Origin: an uncultured Alphaproteobacteria bacterium
GTDB taxonomy: Bacteria; Pseudomonadota; Alphaproteobacteria; Caulobacterales; Parvularculaceae
NCBI GenBank assembly: GCA_937895955.1
Contig: CALAZI010000160.1
Coordinates: 6,064-70,063 of the forward strand
Length of the DNA: 64,000 nt
Reading direction: 5' to 3'
Shown here piece by piece: positions 53,839 through 62,942 of the stretch. The first letter of the stretch is position 1. Each line of letters opens with the position of its first letter. Under the pieces are notes generated by a model, which was given only the letters and a program-made list of their open reading frames with translations, had not been told where the DNA came from and made no database searches. The translations under genes and the position numbers were made by a program.

Positions 53839-54648
53839 CTACGCCAATAACTGGCGATACCCCTTTTCCATCATGAATCTCCCTCGCCGAATCGATCGCC
53901 TGACCCGGTCAATCAAATACCCTCCCTCTGGCGCCCAGTCATCGTTGACTATCTGTTCACCATACAGTGCGACCGCGATGTCACGCATCGGAGTCTGTCG
54001 AAGCCAAAGATCGAGCGCGGTAAGCACCTCGCCAAGCCGCGCGCTTTTGGCGTCTGGCTTGAAGAGCGTTTCTGCAAACTCGCTCGCGCTGTACAGATGA
54101 AACAATCGACGCATCGCGAGCAACTGGCGTTCAATATTTCTGGCGGGCGCAATTTGAGGAATAATCGCCCGCCCTCCACTCAATAACTCTCCGCCTATGC
54201 AATTTATCTGAATTTGCTTTGAACCCGTTTTAAGAAGCAATTGTGGCGTCTGATCTGGCCCGGTCAGCAGAATTTTATCGCACTTGAATTTCTCCAACTT
54301 CAGCACATTGTCTTCTGTTTCATCGGCAGGCGAAGTAACAATTCTTGCATCTATGATATCAACGGATAGACCGCGCGCCCAAAAGACTATCGTATTATCG
54401 ATTGGACGATCACAACGGTCGCAATAAAGAACCCCAAAGTTTTCCATCGACTCCCCCTCGCCGGCGGCAACAACCGCTACACCCCCTACGCTTTTGCTTG
54501 GAAGAGTTCTCTCTTCTCTCGATTCTACAGCAGAAATAAATTTGGGGTTTCGCCGAAGGAACTCGAAGGCCCAACCCGCAGATGTCCGCGCCTCGCCGTT
54601 TGCGAGGGACATATGTACCGGCAGCGCCTGTTGAACCGCTCTGTCCAC
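53839..54648 (-). CDS. DUF6499-DUF2285 protein, FseA-like ICE transfer activator
   Basis: A 269-residue protein; the start may be MSLANGEA at 54612. The N-terminal AGWAFEFLRRNPKF matches the DUF6499 signature. The C-terminus (ALDLWLRQTPMRDIAVALYG, then RVRRSIRRGRFMMEKGYRQLL) is DUF2285, an HTH variant. In Mesorhizobium ICEs the FseA activator of excision and transfer is made from these two domains, joined by programmed ribosomal frameshifting. Here they form one uninterrupted frame. It probably activates excision and transfer genes of this ICE. Confidence 0.85.
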   Translation of the reverse strand: MDRAVQQALPVHMSLANGEARTSAGWAFEFLRRNPKFISAVESREERTLPSKSVGGVAVVAAGEGESMENFGVLYCDRCDRPIDNTIVFWARGLSVDIIDARIVTSPADETEDNVLKLEKFKCDKILLTGPDQTPQLLLKTGSKQIQINCIGGELLSGGRAIIPQIAPARNIERQLLAMRRLFHLYSASEFAETLFKPDAKSARLGEVLTALDLWLRQTPMRDIAVALYGEQIVNDDWAPEGGYLIDRVRRSIRRGRFMMEKGYRQLLA

Positions 54649-54853
54649 GTTCCCAAGGCCTTAAACCCGTCAAAGTGGCTTTCCCGTTGATAATGTTAAT
54701 GCACTTTTTGCTTCGCTGAAAGAGGAAGGCAGTGGATCATCACGCATAATTGCGATATAGGTTTTCCTGGCCTTTGCTTTGCAGCAAATACTCTGATTTT
54801 ATTGTATTTTTTGCTGGCCGAGACCAAATAAACTTGCTGCCCGAGCACAGAAT

Positions 54854-55840
54854 ATGACGAATCATCTTCGTAAAAAGAGTAACATAGATTTGATGCCGGA
54901 TATTCTGCCCACCAGGAACGGCGCGCCAGCCACTGTGGAACTGCCGGCATCAGTGTGGACAAGCGCTTTGGATCATCCAAGTCACAGCGCCGGGCCGACT
55001 GACCAGCACTGGGCGTTTATGAAGAACGCAAGCGGGTCCCTCCGAGAAACCTTGCGGCAGGTCGTTGGGTGTAAATGGGAGGGCGCTTTATACAAACTTG
55101 ACGGCCATGTGCGGGCTGGACTGTGGCGCAATGGCGCTGTCGCAGCGCCGGCGACAGTTCGCGCAACGATCTATTTTCCTAAATCCGAACGTGAATTTTA
55201 CGATCTGTACGGGGCCCATCACGCCACAAGTTCTGCGCTTAGCCGTCTCGATGAGATACAGGCGGCGTTTCGTGAAAACGAATTGAGCCTTAATTCCAGA
55301 CGTCTGAAGCATGGGCTCCTCGTCCAGGCCTTTACATTGGCGCTGCGCGGAAGAACTAGAGTCGCGGCAGATGAAAAGGTAGTCGATCTCCGAAGAGCGG
55401 TCAGCTTATTCCGTCAAGAACTGCTTCTGCTCGACAAGGCGATGCCGAGCGCGGAAGTCTTTCAGACTGGCGTCGTTGCGGCCGCGCTGATTTGCCTGAC
55501 GCTCTATCCAAAGCACGAGCTATTCTTCGAAAAGCTTGCTCAGGAAAAGGGCAACAAACGCGACGGGTTAATGGACCCTGTGGAATGCGTTTTAAGCTTA
55601 GTCGAAAAAATCCGGAACCAGGGAACTGCATCGATCGATGCTGTACAAGAAGACCTATGCGCGCGAACCGTGCGCGCTTTTCTAGCCCACATGCGTGGCG
55701 ACCCTGAGATTTTTGAAGGACGGATCAACAATACGATGAAGCGCTACTGGTTCAAGCGCATGATTCAGGGTGTTGATCTAGATGCCTATGTGAAGCGGGT
55801 TCGGCGAAAGAAAAAGATCGCCGACACGATTGACTTGTAA
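54854..55840 (+). CDS. Unknown protein with a weak ParB/DndB-like segment
   Basis: A 328-residue soluble protein; a later start at 54893 is possible. I do not recognise the family. Residues 75-110 contain ALYKLDGHVRAGLWRNG, which resembles the D-G-H-x-R nucleotide-binding motif of ParB/DndB-like domains, followed by a strand and helix pattern (VRATIYFPKSEREFYDLY). The rest is helical and ends in a basic tail (RRKKKIADTI). It lies 15 bases upstream of the binding-protein gene on the same strand, but its content looks unrelated to signalling. A DNA-related role is a guess. Confidence 0.6.
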   Translation: MTNHLRKKSNIDLMPDILPTRNGAPATVELPASVWTSALDHPSHSAGPTDQHWAFMKNASGSLRETLRQVVGCKWEGALYKLDGHVRAGLWRNGAVAAPATVRATIYFPKSEREFYDLYGAHHATSSALSRLDEIQAAFRENELSLNSRRLKHGLLVQAFTLALRGRTRVAADEKVVDLRRAVSLFRQELLLLDKAMPSAEVFQTGVVAAALICLTLYPKHELFFEKLAQEKGNKRDGLMDPVECVLSLVEKIRNQGTASIDAVQEDLCARTVRAFLAHMRGDPEIFEGRINNTMKRYWFKRMIQGVDLDAYVKRVRRKKKIADTIDL

Positions 55841-55855
55841 GCGGGACGGCATGGG

Positions 55856-56854
55856 ATGCGGGAACGCGAGAAAGCCGGCACGCCGGCGCCGGTTGAAATG
55901 CGCGCATTAACCCGCCTTGTTGCGGGCTCGCTCCTCCTTGCGCTGGTAATTAGCGCCTTCTTTCCACCAGACGCCAAAGCGCAACAAGAACGCCCCGTCG
56001 AAGCAGTTATTCTTCGACCTGCCCCAAACCCCACATTCGATGAGATATTTAACGCCATTGAAATGGGCATTCGATCGCGAGGGTCTGCGCTTTCTATTAC
56101 GGAGCGCCGACTCGATGCTTTCGCATCTGCGCAAGCGTTGCGAAGCGGTATTTCCTCGGATGCTCCCGAACTTGTTGTCACGCTCGGCCGGCAAGCAGAC
56201 GAATCCTATCGCGGCAGTGGTTTGGAAATCCGCCAAGTGGTGGGCGGACTTGATATTGAGCCGGGACTGGGAAGCCGGGATGGCGTCTCCCTGACCGCCG
56301 ATCCCGTGTTTCTGCTCAGCCGATTGAAGACGCTTATGCCGGGAAAACGGCGAATAATCGTCGTTTACGATCCCTCAAAAGACCGTTGGCTCATTGAGCG
56401 CGCCAAAGAGATATCGGCTTCTATCGGGGTCACAATCGTCGCCCATGAAGCAACGACACTCTCAGAAGCTTCAAACCACTACTGGAATATCCTGAAATAC
56501 GGCAACCCCGAAACCGATGTTTTATGGCTTCTTTCCAACCCGTCATTTGTCTCAAACAGCAATCTTCCGCGCCTCGTCGAAGAGAGCTGGCGGCGTAATT
56601 TTACCATCATCAGCAACAATATCGATCATGCGCGCCGCGGAGCGTTGATTGCTATTTATCCTGATCTTGAGGCGATGGGCGCTCAGATTGCCGATCTAGC
56701 CATCGCGATTTCTGAGAATCCTAACAAGCGCCCGGAGGTCGAACCGCTCGGCGCAGTAAAATTCGCCGTCAACAAGCGGATTGCAAATCACCTCGGCATA
56801 GCAATATCGGCGCAGGATGAACGATCTTTTGATCTCATCCTGGGGGAGCGATGA
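55856..56854 (+). CDS. ABC-type periplasmic substrate-binding protein (ABC_sub_bind type)
   Basis: A 332-residue protein (318 if it starts at MRALTRLVAG, 55898). A signal peptide ends near PDAKAQ, so it is periplasmic. The body has two alternating lobes with motifs such as LVVTLGRQADESY and RRIIVVYDPSKDRWL, characteristic of the PF04392 substrate-binding family. No transporter permease or ATPase gene is present. The kinase gene overlaps its stop by four bases, which suggests that it presents a ligand to the kinase sensor domain rather than to a transporter. Confidence 0.82.
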   Translation: MREREKAGTPAPVEMRALTRLVAGSLLLALVISAFFPPDAKAQQERPVEAVILRPAPNPTFDEIFNAIEMGIRSRGSALSITERRLDAFASAQALRSGISSDAPELVVTLGRQADESYRGSGLEIRQVVGGLDIEPGLGSRDGVSLTADPVFLLSRLKTLMPGKRRIIVVYDPSKDRWLIERAKEISASIGVTIVAHEATTLSEASNHYWNILKYGNPETDVLWLLSNPSFVSNSNLPRLVEESWRRNFTIISNNIDHARRGALIAIYPDLEAMGAQIADLAIAISENPNKRPEVEPLGAVKFAVNKRIANHLGIAISAQDERSFDLILGER

Positions 56855-58389
56855 GCACGATGTTCAATCGTTTCCGCCAGATGCGAATTAGCCGTCAGCT
56901 CTCCATCATTGCCGGAGTCAGCATCGTTCTATTCTCGATTACCCTGACGGCTATAGCCTCTACTTTGATTTCACGTCAGCTCAGAGACAACGCCGTTACT
57001 GACGCTCGGCTGCAGACCGAGCAATTCGCTGAACGCTCAATCTTCGCGTTTCTCGTAGAAGACCTGACAGTCGCAGAAGAGGCGATTGGGAGCATCACCG
57101 CATTCCCCAATATCGACGATGCGAGACTGATTAGAGCCGACGGCGAGACGCTGGCAAGATACAACAATGGCAACGCTATCAATGACACGGACAACCCAAT
57201 CCGTCATCTCACAGATATACGGGAGTCCTCCGAATATTGGATTGTCGTCGCGCCGGTTCTGTCCTCTCCCAAATCAAACGATTTAGATAGCGGATCGGTC
57301 AACGCGGAATATCTTGGTTCAGTTGTGCTGGCGTTCTCAAAATCACCGGTGCGTGAAACTATTCGTACAATCTGGATCATCAATGTATTAGCGGGATTAG
57401 CCGCCGCCGGCATATTCCTGGCACTATTATCTTTCCAGATGCGTGTGCTGACCGATCCATTGAGATCGCTAAGTTCCACTATGTCGAATGGCGGACGTGA
57501 CGCTCCGCGTAAGCGCGCCAGAATATTTGGATCCGAGGAGATTCGAGAAATAGCCGCGATCTATAATCAGCTTATGGATGAGATCGAGAAATCCCAGGCT
57601 GCGCTAGAGTCAGAAGTAGCGATCCGAACGCAGGAGCTTAAAACCGCCCGCGATGCAGCGTTTGCTGCCAATCGGCAGAAGTCCGAAATTATGGCCGCGG
57701 TTACCCACGAAATGAAAACGCCTTTGCAGGCGATAATCGGCTATGCTCAATTGACGCTAGAAGAGCTGGAATTCGCCGTCGAAGACGATGCCGCCCATCG
57801 CTCACGGGAACAACTTTCAAATATTCTCGGACGCGCACATGAACTCTTAAACCGCATCACCCAGATGCTTGATCTGGCCCGCGCAGAAGCGGGAAAGTTC
57901 GACCTTAATCTGGTCGAAACCGACATCAGCGCTCTGCTTCACGATGCCCAGAAGTCGATCCTGCCGCTTGCTGCAGAAAGGAACAACAAGTTCACTGCCG
58001 AAATCGACTGTCCGGTGGCTGTTTTGATCGACCGCGATAAGTTTCAGCAGATCGCGCTTAACCTTATGACGAACGCCTGCAAGTTTACGCACAATGGCAA
58101 CATATATCTCAGATGCAAAGGTCGCCCGAACCGGCTATTATTGGAGGTCGAAGACACGGGCGTCGGTATCGCTGAAAAGGATATTGATTCTGTCTTTGAA
58201 CCTTTCCGCCAGGTCGATATGAGCGCCAGTCGCGCATTTGGCGGAACCGGGCTTGGCTTGGCTATCTCACGACAATTTGCAAAATTAATGGGTGGCGAGA
58301 TTGATGTTCGCAGTGAGCTTGGTGCGGGGTCGGTATTTACAGCTAAAATTCCGCTACCAATTAAGATGGGCGCCTATGGCGCAAAATAA
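56851..58389 (+). CDS. Membrane histidine kinase with CHASE8-like sensor
   Basis: A 512-residue kinase. Two membrane segments (about 18-40 and 173-195) flank a periplasmic sensor of about 130 residues, CHASE8-like by its opening (AERSIFAFLVEDLTVAEEAI). A HAMP linker, then HisKA with THEMKTP (His286), and HATPase_c with N404/N408, DTGVGI (435-440) and GGTGLGLAI follow. No receiver is attached, so it needs a partner; the double-receiver protein at 61814-62776 is the nearest candidate. Its end overlaps the convergent P450 gene by 29 bases. Confidence 0.92.
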   Translation: MSTMFNRFRQMRISRQLSIIAGVSIVLFSITLTAIASTLISRQLRDNAVTDARLQTEQFAERSIFAFLVEDLTVAEEAIGSITAFPNIDDARLIRADGETLARYNNGNAINDTDNPIRHLTDIRESSEYWIVVAPVLSSPKSNDLDSGSVNAEYLGSVVLAFSKSPVRETIRTIWIINVLAGLAAAGIFLALLSFQMRVLTDPLRSLSSTMSNGGRDAPRKRARIFGSEEIREIAAIYNQLMDEIEKSQAALESEVAIRTQELKTARDAAFAANRQKSEIMAAVTHEMKTPLQAIIGYAQLTLEELEFAVEDDAAHRSREQLSNILGRAHELLNRITQMLDLARAEAGKFDLNLVETDISALLHDAQKSILPLAAERNNKFTAEIDCPVAVLIDRDKFQQIALNLMTNACKFTHNGNIYLRCKGRPNRLLLEVEDTGVGIAEKDIDSVFEPFRQVDMSASRAFGGTGLGLAISRQFAKLMGGEIDVRSELGAGSVFTAKIPLPIKMGAYGAK

Positions 58390-59755
58390 GTTGAATATCT
58401 CTGTCCGGCATAAGCGTCACGCCGACTTTATCGCCCACGGCTTGATCACCGACCAGTCTAAACTCAAATTTCTGAGCGCATCTCGCAATTGTCGTTATTA
58501 ATTCCATAAGTGCCAAATGCATACCGATGCACTTTCGCGCGCCGCCTCCAAAGGGAAAAAACGCAAATTGGTGCTGCGGACTTTTACTTCCCGACTCAAA
58601 CCGATCCGGACAGAATTTATCCGGTTCCTCCCAATACTCCGTCTGCCTATGCGTCACCGCGGGTGAAAGTATAACTGTTGCATTCTTTCTCAGAGGGCAT
58701 CCCTGAACCGGTTTCGTTTCGCTGGACGCGCGCCGTTCCAAAGCGTAGGCCGGCGGCTTCAATCTTAATGTCTCCATTACAAATGCATGCGTGAAAGGTA
58801 ATCGCTCAGCCTCATCAAAATCCGGCAAGTGCGATTCCGAAAGTTCCGATGCCTCCGCAGCAATTCGGTCCGCAAAGTTCGGATGCGACGCAAGATAATA
58901 GAATGCCCATACTAACGTATTTGCAGTCGTTTCTAAGCCGGCAAAAAAGAATGCTGTCGCCTCATCGCGCACTTCCTTCTCGCTTAATTGATCGCCATCT
59001 GACGACTTGAGCAAACGGAATTGATCGATGAGAGTTGAAGTAGCTTGGGCGGTGCTGCTTGTGATAGAATGGTCAACTATGTCGTTAAACTTTTTCAAGG
59101 CGTTCCTAAATTTTTTGCCTTGCGCAAGTTTTGAGTTCTGAAACGAGCCCCTTAGGACAAAACTTCGGCAGAAGACACCAAACAAAGCCTCATTGATACT
59201 GGTCACGGCTTCGCTAGCGGCCTGCGCGCGCTCCGACGACATATCTTCGCCAAACATGATCGTTGTCATGACATCGAGAATAAGGTGGTTGGCCTCTGTC
59301 GATATATTAACGACCGAACCTTCTGCACCTCTGTGACTCCATCTTTCAACCAACAAATCAACATTTGAGTTTATGATCGGACGCCATGCCTGAACTGATC
59401 TCTTCAAAAATAACGGCTGCAGCAGTTTGCGTTTTCGGCGCCATTCAGCGCCATTTTCTAGCGCTAACGAGTCACCAAACGCCGCCTTCATTGAGAATGT
59501 GAGAATCCCTTTCGTAAAGTCGGGCTCGCCTCTTGTCAGGACTTCTTTCACGCCGTCTGGCGAAGATACCAAATAAGCGTTTGAAGTCACTATTTTGAAT
59601 TCAACTGGCCGATCATCTCGCTCGGCAAACCTTCTGAGCGATCCGATAAGATCATTTGCCAAAGCAGGAAGCTGGCCTAGGAATGGCCAGCCCTTTATGA
59701 AATATGGCCTGTCTCTTTCTGATGACGACCTAGCATTTTCGCTGGTACGCTTCAC
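58361..59755 (-). CDS. Cytochrome P450
   Basis: A 464-residue P450. The I-helix oxygen-binding site FFFAGLETTAN, the K-helix ETLR and the heme loop FPFGGGARKCIG with ligand Cys409 are all present. It has no N-terminal membrane anchor and no fused reductase, so it needs a separate ferredoxin and reductase, neither of which is in the window. The natural substrate is unknown. It is the last gene of the RR-TonB-P450 operon and overlaps the receptor stop by four bases. The compound taken up by the receptor may be its substrate; that is inference. Confidence 0.93.
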   Translation of the reverse strand: MKRTSENARSSSERDRPYFIKGWPFLGQLPALANDLIGSLRRFAERDDRPVEFKIVTSNAYLVSSPDGVKEVLTRGEPDFTKGILTFSMKAAFGDSLALENGAEWRRKRKLLQPLFLKRSVQAWRPIINSNVDLLVERWSHRGAEGSVVNISTEANHLILDVMTTIMFGEDMSSERAQAASEAVTSINEALFGVFCRSFVLRGSFQNSKLAQGKKFRNALKKFNDIVDHSITSSTAQATSTLIDQFRLLKSSDGDQLSEKEVRDEATAFFFAGLETTANTLVWAFYYLASHPNFADRIAAEASELSESHLPDFDEAERLPFTHAFVMETLRLKPPAYALERRASSETKPVQGCPLRKNATVILSPAVTHRQTEYWEEPDKFCPDRFESGSKSPQHQFAFFPFGGGARKCIGMHLALMELITTIARCAQKFEFRLVGDQAVGDKVGVTLMPDRDIQLILRHRRPS

Positions 59756-61833
59756 CTAGACACTCCAATTCGAGCAATAATCTTTCGACCTTCAAGGGGA
59801 ATATCATCCGTTGGAAAAATCAGATTTGGACTGGGTTCGAGAGCGCGCTTGTCTAACAAATTCGTTGCAGCGACCCGCACAAAGAGACCTGTAATTTGCC
59901 GTGGTCTATATTCCAATGACAAATTGGCGAGCGCATATCCGTTTATTGGCGAGCGGATGTCGGATGCTGCACGAGAGCGATTTCCGACATACTTGACGCC
60001 GATCAATCCTGACCATTCAGGCGTCATCATCCAGCGCCCCTCAGCGTATAACAGATGTTGCGGGACGCCGCTAACCCGTTGACCTGAATCTCGAAGCTCA
60101 GCGCTTTGGTAGGCATAGCTCGTTCTCACACTAACATTATCATTTACCTCCAATCGCCCTTCGAGCTCAAAACCGGCCCCTCGTGTGCCGCTCGTGTTTT
60201 CGAAAGTCGGTATCCCGGTGACTGGAGAAGAGACGACCTCGATCAAGTCGTTGGTCCAGTAGGCATACCCTGTAACTGACGTTTCAAACGCGTCAGACCA
60301 TCGCTTTTCCAGAACGATTTCCGCTGTGTCTATCATTTCCGGCTCTAAGTTCTGGTTGCCTCTCGCGATCTGTCCTGATCCTTCTGTCTCCTCCAAGAAC
60401 GTGGGCGCTCGGAATGCGCTTCCGTAAAGCGCCTTAACGGTAAGTGTTGGGTTTGCGTTCCAAACCACTGATGCGCGTGGATTGATCGTCAAGCCGAAAT
60501 TGGAGAAATGATCGAACCGGACGCCAAGCGTCACAGTCCAGTCCGGGGCCACTGACCATTCATCTTGCAAGAGTCCGAATACATTCGTTCTCGAATCGGC
60601 AAAAGCGTTCGGAAGGACGCCCAGTTCGTCCGTTGTAAGAAATCCGGGCGCAGGCAATAACACACCGCCGGGACCTTGAAGAAAGTTGCGGCGATCCACA
60701 ATATTCGTGGCTTCTTGATATGCAACACCGAAACCTGCCTTTAGCTTGTGAGCATTTCCTGGCGCATACAGAATTTCGGCGCGCCCGCGATATTCCGTGA
60801 GGTCGAAATCGATTTGAGTCAGTACGCCGTCCGGAAAAAAGCCAAATGCACCCGGCGGGTTCGATTGAAAGAATGCTTTGAAGTCTTCTCTGAAGAAGCT
60901 CGCTGTCGCCATCATCTCCAAATTCTCGGTGAGTGCTGTTTCGAACGTCAGATCCGAAGAGAAAAGATGAAGAACTCTTTCGCCAACAGGATCGAGCGCG
61001 AATGCGACGCCAGCTCCATTTTGGGCGTCTATGATGCCCTGATAAGCGGCTCGCCAGGTGAAGCTGTCTCCAAAGCGAAAATCGCTTCGCGCGTTGATAT
61101 CGGTTCTACCAAGGCTAATGCCGCCAGGCGCTAATGATGCACTCGTGCTAAACAGTTGGTCGAGGAAGGTCTGCACGTCGGCCTGCACGATTGGATCGTC
61201 GCCATTCGTCGTTTGCACTTCGAATGAAAGCGCCGCTTCAAAGCTGTCACGAATTATTCCGCTTTGAATCCAGCCTCCATAGGTGCTGAAACTTCCGCCC
61301 AAAACGCCGGCCGAGAAAGGACCTATTTCCTGAGCAGTCTTCGTAATAATATTTATCGTGCCGGCAAAGGCATCCGCGCCATAAAGCGCTGAGCCGGGGC
61401 CCCGTACAATTTCAATGCGGGAGATATTTTGAACCGGTAAAGTCCAACCGAGCGGCCTGCCGCCCTGCACGGCGTCGCCGATGGGTGCGCCGTTGATCAT
61501 AACCAAAACATGTGGGTTTACTTCCGACGCTATGGATCGAATTACATATATGCTGTCATGCGCCCGGTTTTTTGATATGTGCAAACCAGTTACGGTAGCG
61601 AGCACTTCTTCTATTCTGGTCGCGCCGAGCGCTTCAATGTCCTTCGCTGTAATTACTGTCGCGACGGCTGGCGCTTCTGAGATCGGCTGCTCATAACCGA
61701 CCGCCAAACTAAACATTTGATCCCCGCCAAGCGATTGGACCAAGTCACTTTCCTGTGCGAACACCTGTCCAGGCAGAAAAGCGATGAACGCTGCCGAAAT
61801 TGCTTTCTTTGAGTTATTTATCTTGTACGTCAT
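59752..61833 (-). CDS. TonB-dependent outer-membrane receptor
   Basis: A 693-residue protein with a signal peptide (ending near QVFAQ), a plug domain (about 40-165: VATVITAKDIEALGATRIEEVL, then RIEIVRGPGSALYGADAFAG, the standard plug signature) and a large beta-barrel. A GGAGG lies seven bases upstream of the start, which overlaps the response regulator stop by 20 bases. It takes up a large or scarce ligand using TonB energy. No TonB or ExbBD genes are near, so host components must serve it. Ligand unknown. Confidence 0.93.
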   Translation of the reverse strand: MTYKINNSKKAISAAFIAFLPGQVFAQESDLVQSLGGDQMFSLAVGYEQPISEAPAVATVITAKDIEALGATRIEEVLATVTGLHISKNRAHDSIYVIRSIASEVNPHVLVMINGAPIGDAVQGGRPLGWTLPVQNISRIEIVRGPGSALYGADAFAGTINIITKTAQEIGPFSAGVLGGSFSTYGGWIQSGIIRDSFEAALSFEVQTTNGDDPIVQADVQTFLDQLFSTSASLAPGGISLGRTDINARSDFRFGDSFTWRAAYQGIIDAQNGAGVAFALDPVGERVLHLFSSDLTFETALTENLEMMATASFFREDFKAFFQSNPPGAFGFFPDGVLTQIDFDLTEYRGRAEILYAPGNAHKLKAGFGVAYQEATNIVDRRNFLQGPGGVLLPAPGFLTTDELGVLPNAFADSRTNVFGLLQDEWSVAPDWTVTLGVRFDHFSNFGLTINPRASVVWNANPTLTVKALYGSAFRAPTFLEETEGSGQIARGNQNLEPEMIDTAEIVLEKRWSDAFETSVTGYAYWTNDLIEVVSSPVTGIPTFENTSGTRGAGFELEGRLEVNDNVSVRTSYAYQSAELRDSGQRVSGVPQHLLYAEGRWMMTPEWSGLIGVKYVGNRSRAASDIRSPINGYALANLSLEYRPRQITGLFVRVAATNLLDKRALEPSPNLIFPTDDIPLEGRKIIARIGVSR

Positions 61834-62776
61834 TCAACACCTCCACCCATTCATCGTCGGTTAAATCTTGCGGCACGCCGGCAAGCATGGCGTCCAGCTG
61901 CATCGCGGCGCCGGACGTATTTCCCTGACGCAAGCTGATTGATGCGGCGGTCGCGCGATGTGCGTTCTCTCGCGCGGCGGCGCGCATTTCATCTATTTCC
62001 CGGTCGGCGCGCGCCAGCGCCATTTCCTGAAACAGGCTTCGGCAAAGCGCGCGAAGCACGTTGATGTCGAATGGTTTCTCGACGAACTCATTGGCGCCGA
62101 GCAGCATCAGGTTTGAATGACGGCTTTGCGAAGCGTGCGCGGTGACAATGATGACCGGCTGCTTCGGATTAACCGCGAGAATTTCCTTGAGCACTTCCTC
62201 CCCGGGCAACGCCGGCAACATGAGGTCAAGCAGGACGAGATCGTGGCGCTTTTCTTTCCATGCAGAGAGGCCCTCGGCGCCATTGACAGCGATTTGGACC
62301 TTGTAGTCAGCATCGAGCGCGCGGCGTGCGGTTTCGGCGGCGTCCGGATCGTCTTCAATGATCAGGACGCTGGACCGCCGCCGTTGGTCGATCGCCGCCT
62401 GAACGAAGCGAGGAATCGCATCGGGTTCGGAAAGCGAAGCCGTTACAGCGTTCAGGCTCTTCGCGATGGCGTCGAACCCCGCGCTTGAGGCGCCTCGATG
62501 AAGAACCACTATCGGCAGCGCCGGGGCGCAAAAGCGTCCCGAGCGGATGATCTTGGCGAGACGCCAGCAGTCGCAATCCTCCAGCTGATCCTGAATGATC
62601 ACGCAGTGGAACGGCCTGCGGCGTAGCCGGTCGATGAGCGCGCGCCCGGTCTCGCAATAAATCGTCTTGAATCGCTCTCCCCAAAATGCGGCGGAGGCAG
62701 GCGCGGCGAGCGGCCTTAATATGTCGGAGGCGATAATAATCGCCTGCTTTGTATCCTTTAATGGTGCAGGAACCAT
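61814..62776 (-). CDS. Double-receiver response regulator without output domain
   Basis: I start at MVPAPLKD (62776), giving 320 residues. The first receiver (about 10-120) is degenerate, with only Asp63 in IIQDQ to recall a phosphosite. The second (136-250) is intact, with E141-D142-D143, phosphoacceptor Asp184 in LLDLMLP, Thr212 and Lys234 in EKPFD. A C-terminal helical region of about 70 residues has no DNA-binding domain. It leads the operon with the TonB receptor and P450 and likely receives phosphate from the kinase at 56851. Confidence 0.88.
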   Translation of the reverse strand: MVPAPLKDTKQAIIIASDILRPLAAPASAAFWGERFKTIYCETGRALIDRLRRRPFHCVIIQDQLEDCDCWRLAKIIRSGRFCAPALPIVVLHRGASSAGFDAIAKSLNAVTASLSEPDAIPRFVQAAIDQRRRSSVLIIEDDPDAAETARRALDADYKVQIAVNGAEGLSAWKEKRHDLVLLDLMLPALPGEEVLKEILAVNPKQPVIIVTAHASQSRHSNLMLLGANEFVEKPFDINVLRALCRSLFQEMALARADREIDEMRAAARENAHRATAASISLRQGNTSGAAMQLDAMLAGVPQDLTDDEWVEVLNDVQDK

Positions 62777-62942
62777 GCTACCCCCTGCCCGAAACAAGAC
62801 TGGGGAAATTTTTGTAAAAGAATGCGCGCGGATCAAGTATTCTGAAGCAGAACCTCAAATCGAGCAGCGTCGCTTTCCTGTTAAACTTGTGTTTTTCGCG
62901 CCGGCGAATAGATGACATTTCTGTGATTGGCATGACTGTCTC

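Noticed and set aside
54696..54980. 94-codon minus-strand frame between the DUF2285 gene and the unknown plus-strand gene
   Set aside because: No family resemblance and no ribosome binding site seen; it overlaps the better supported plus-strand gene.
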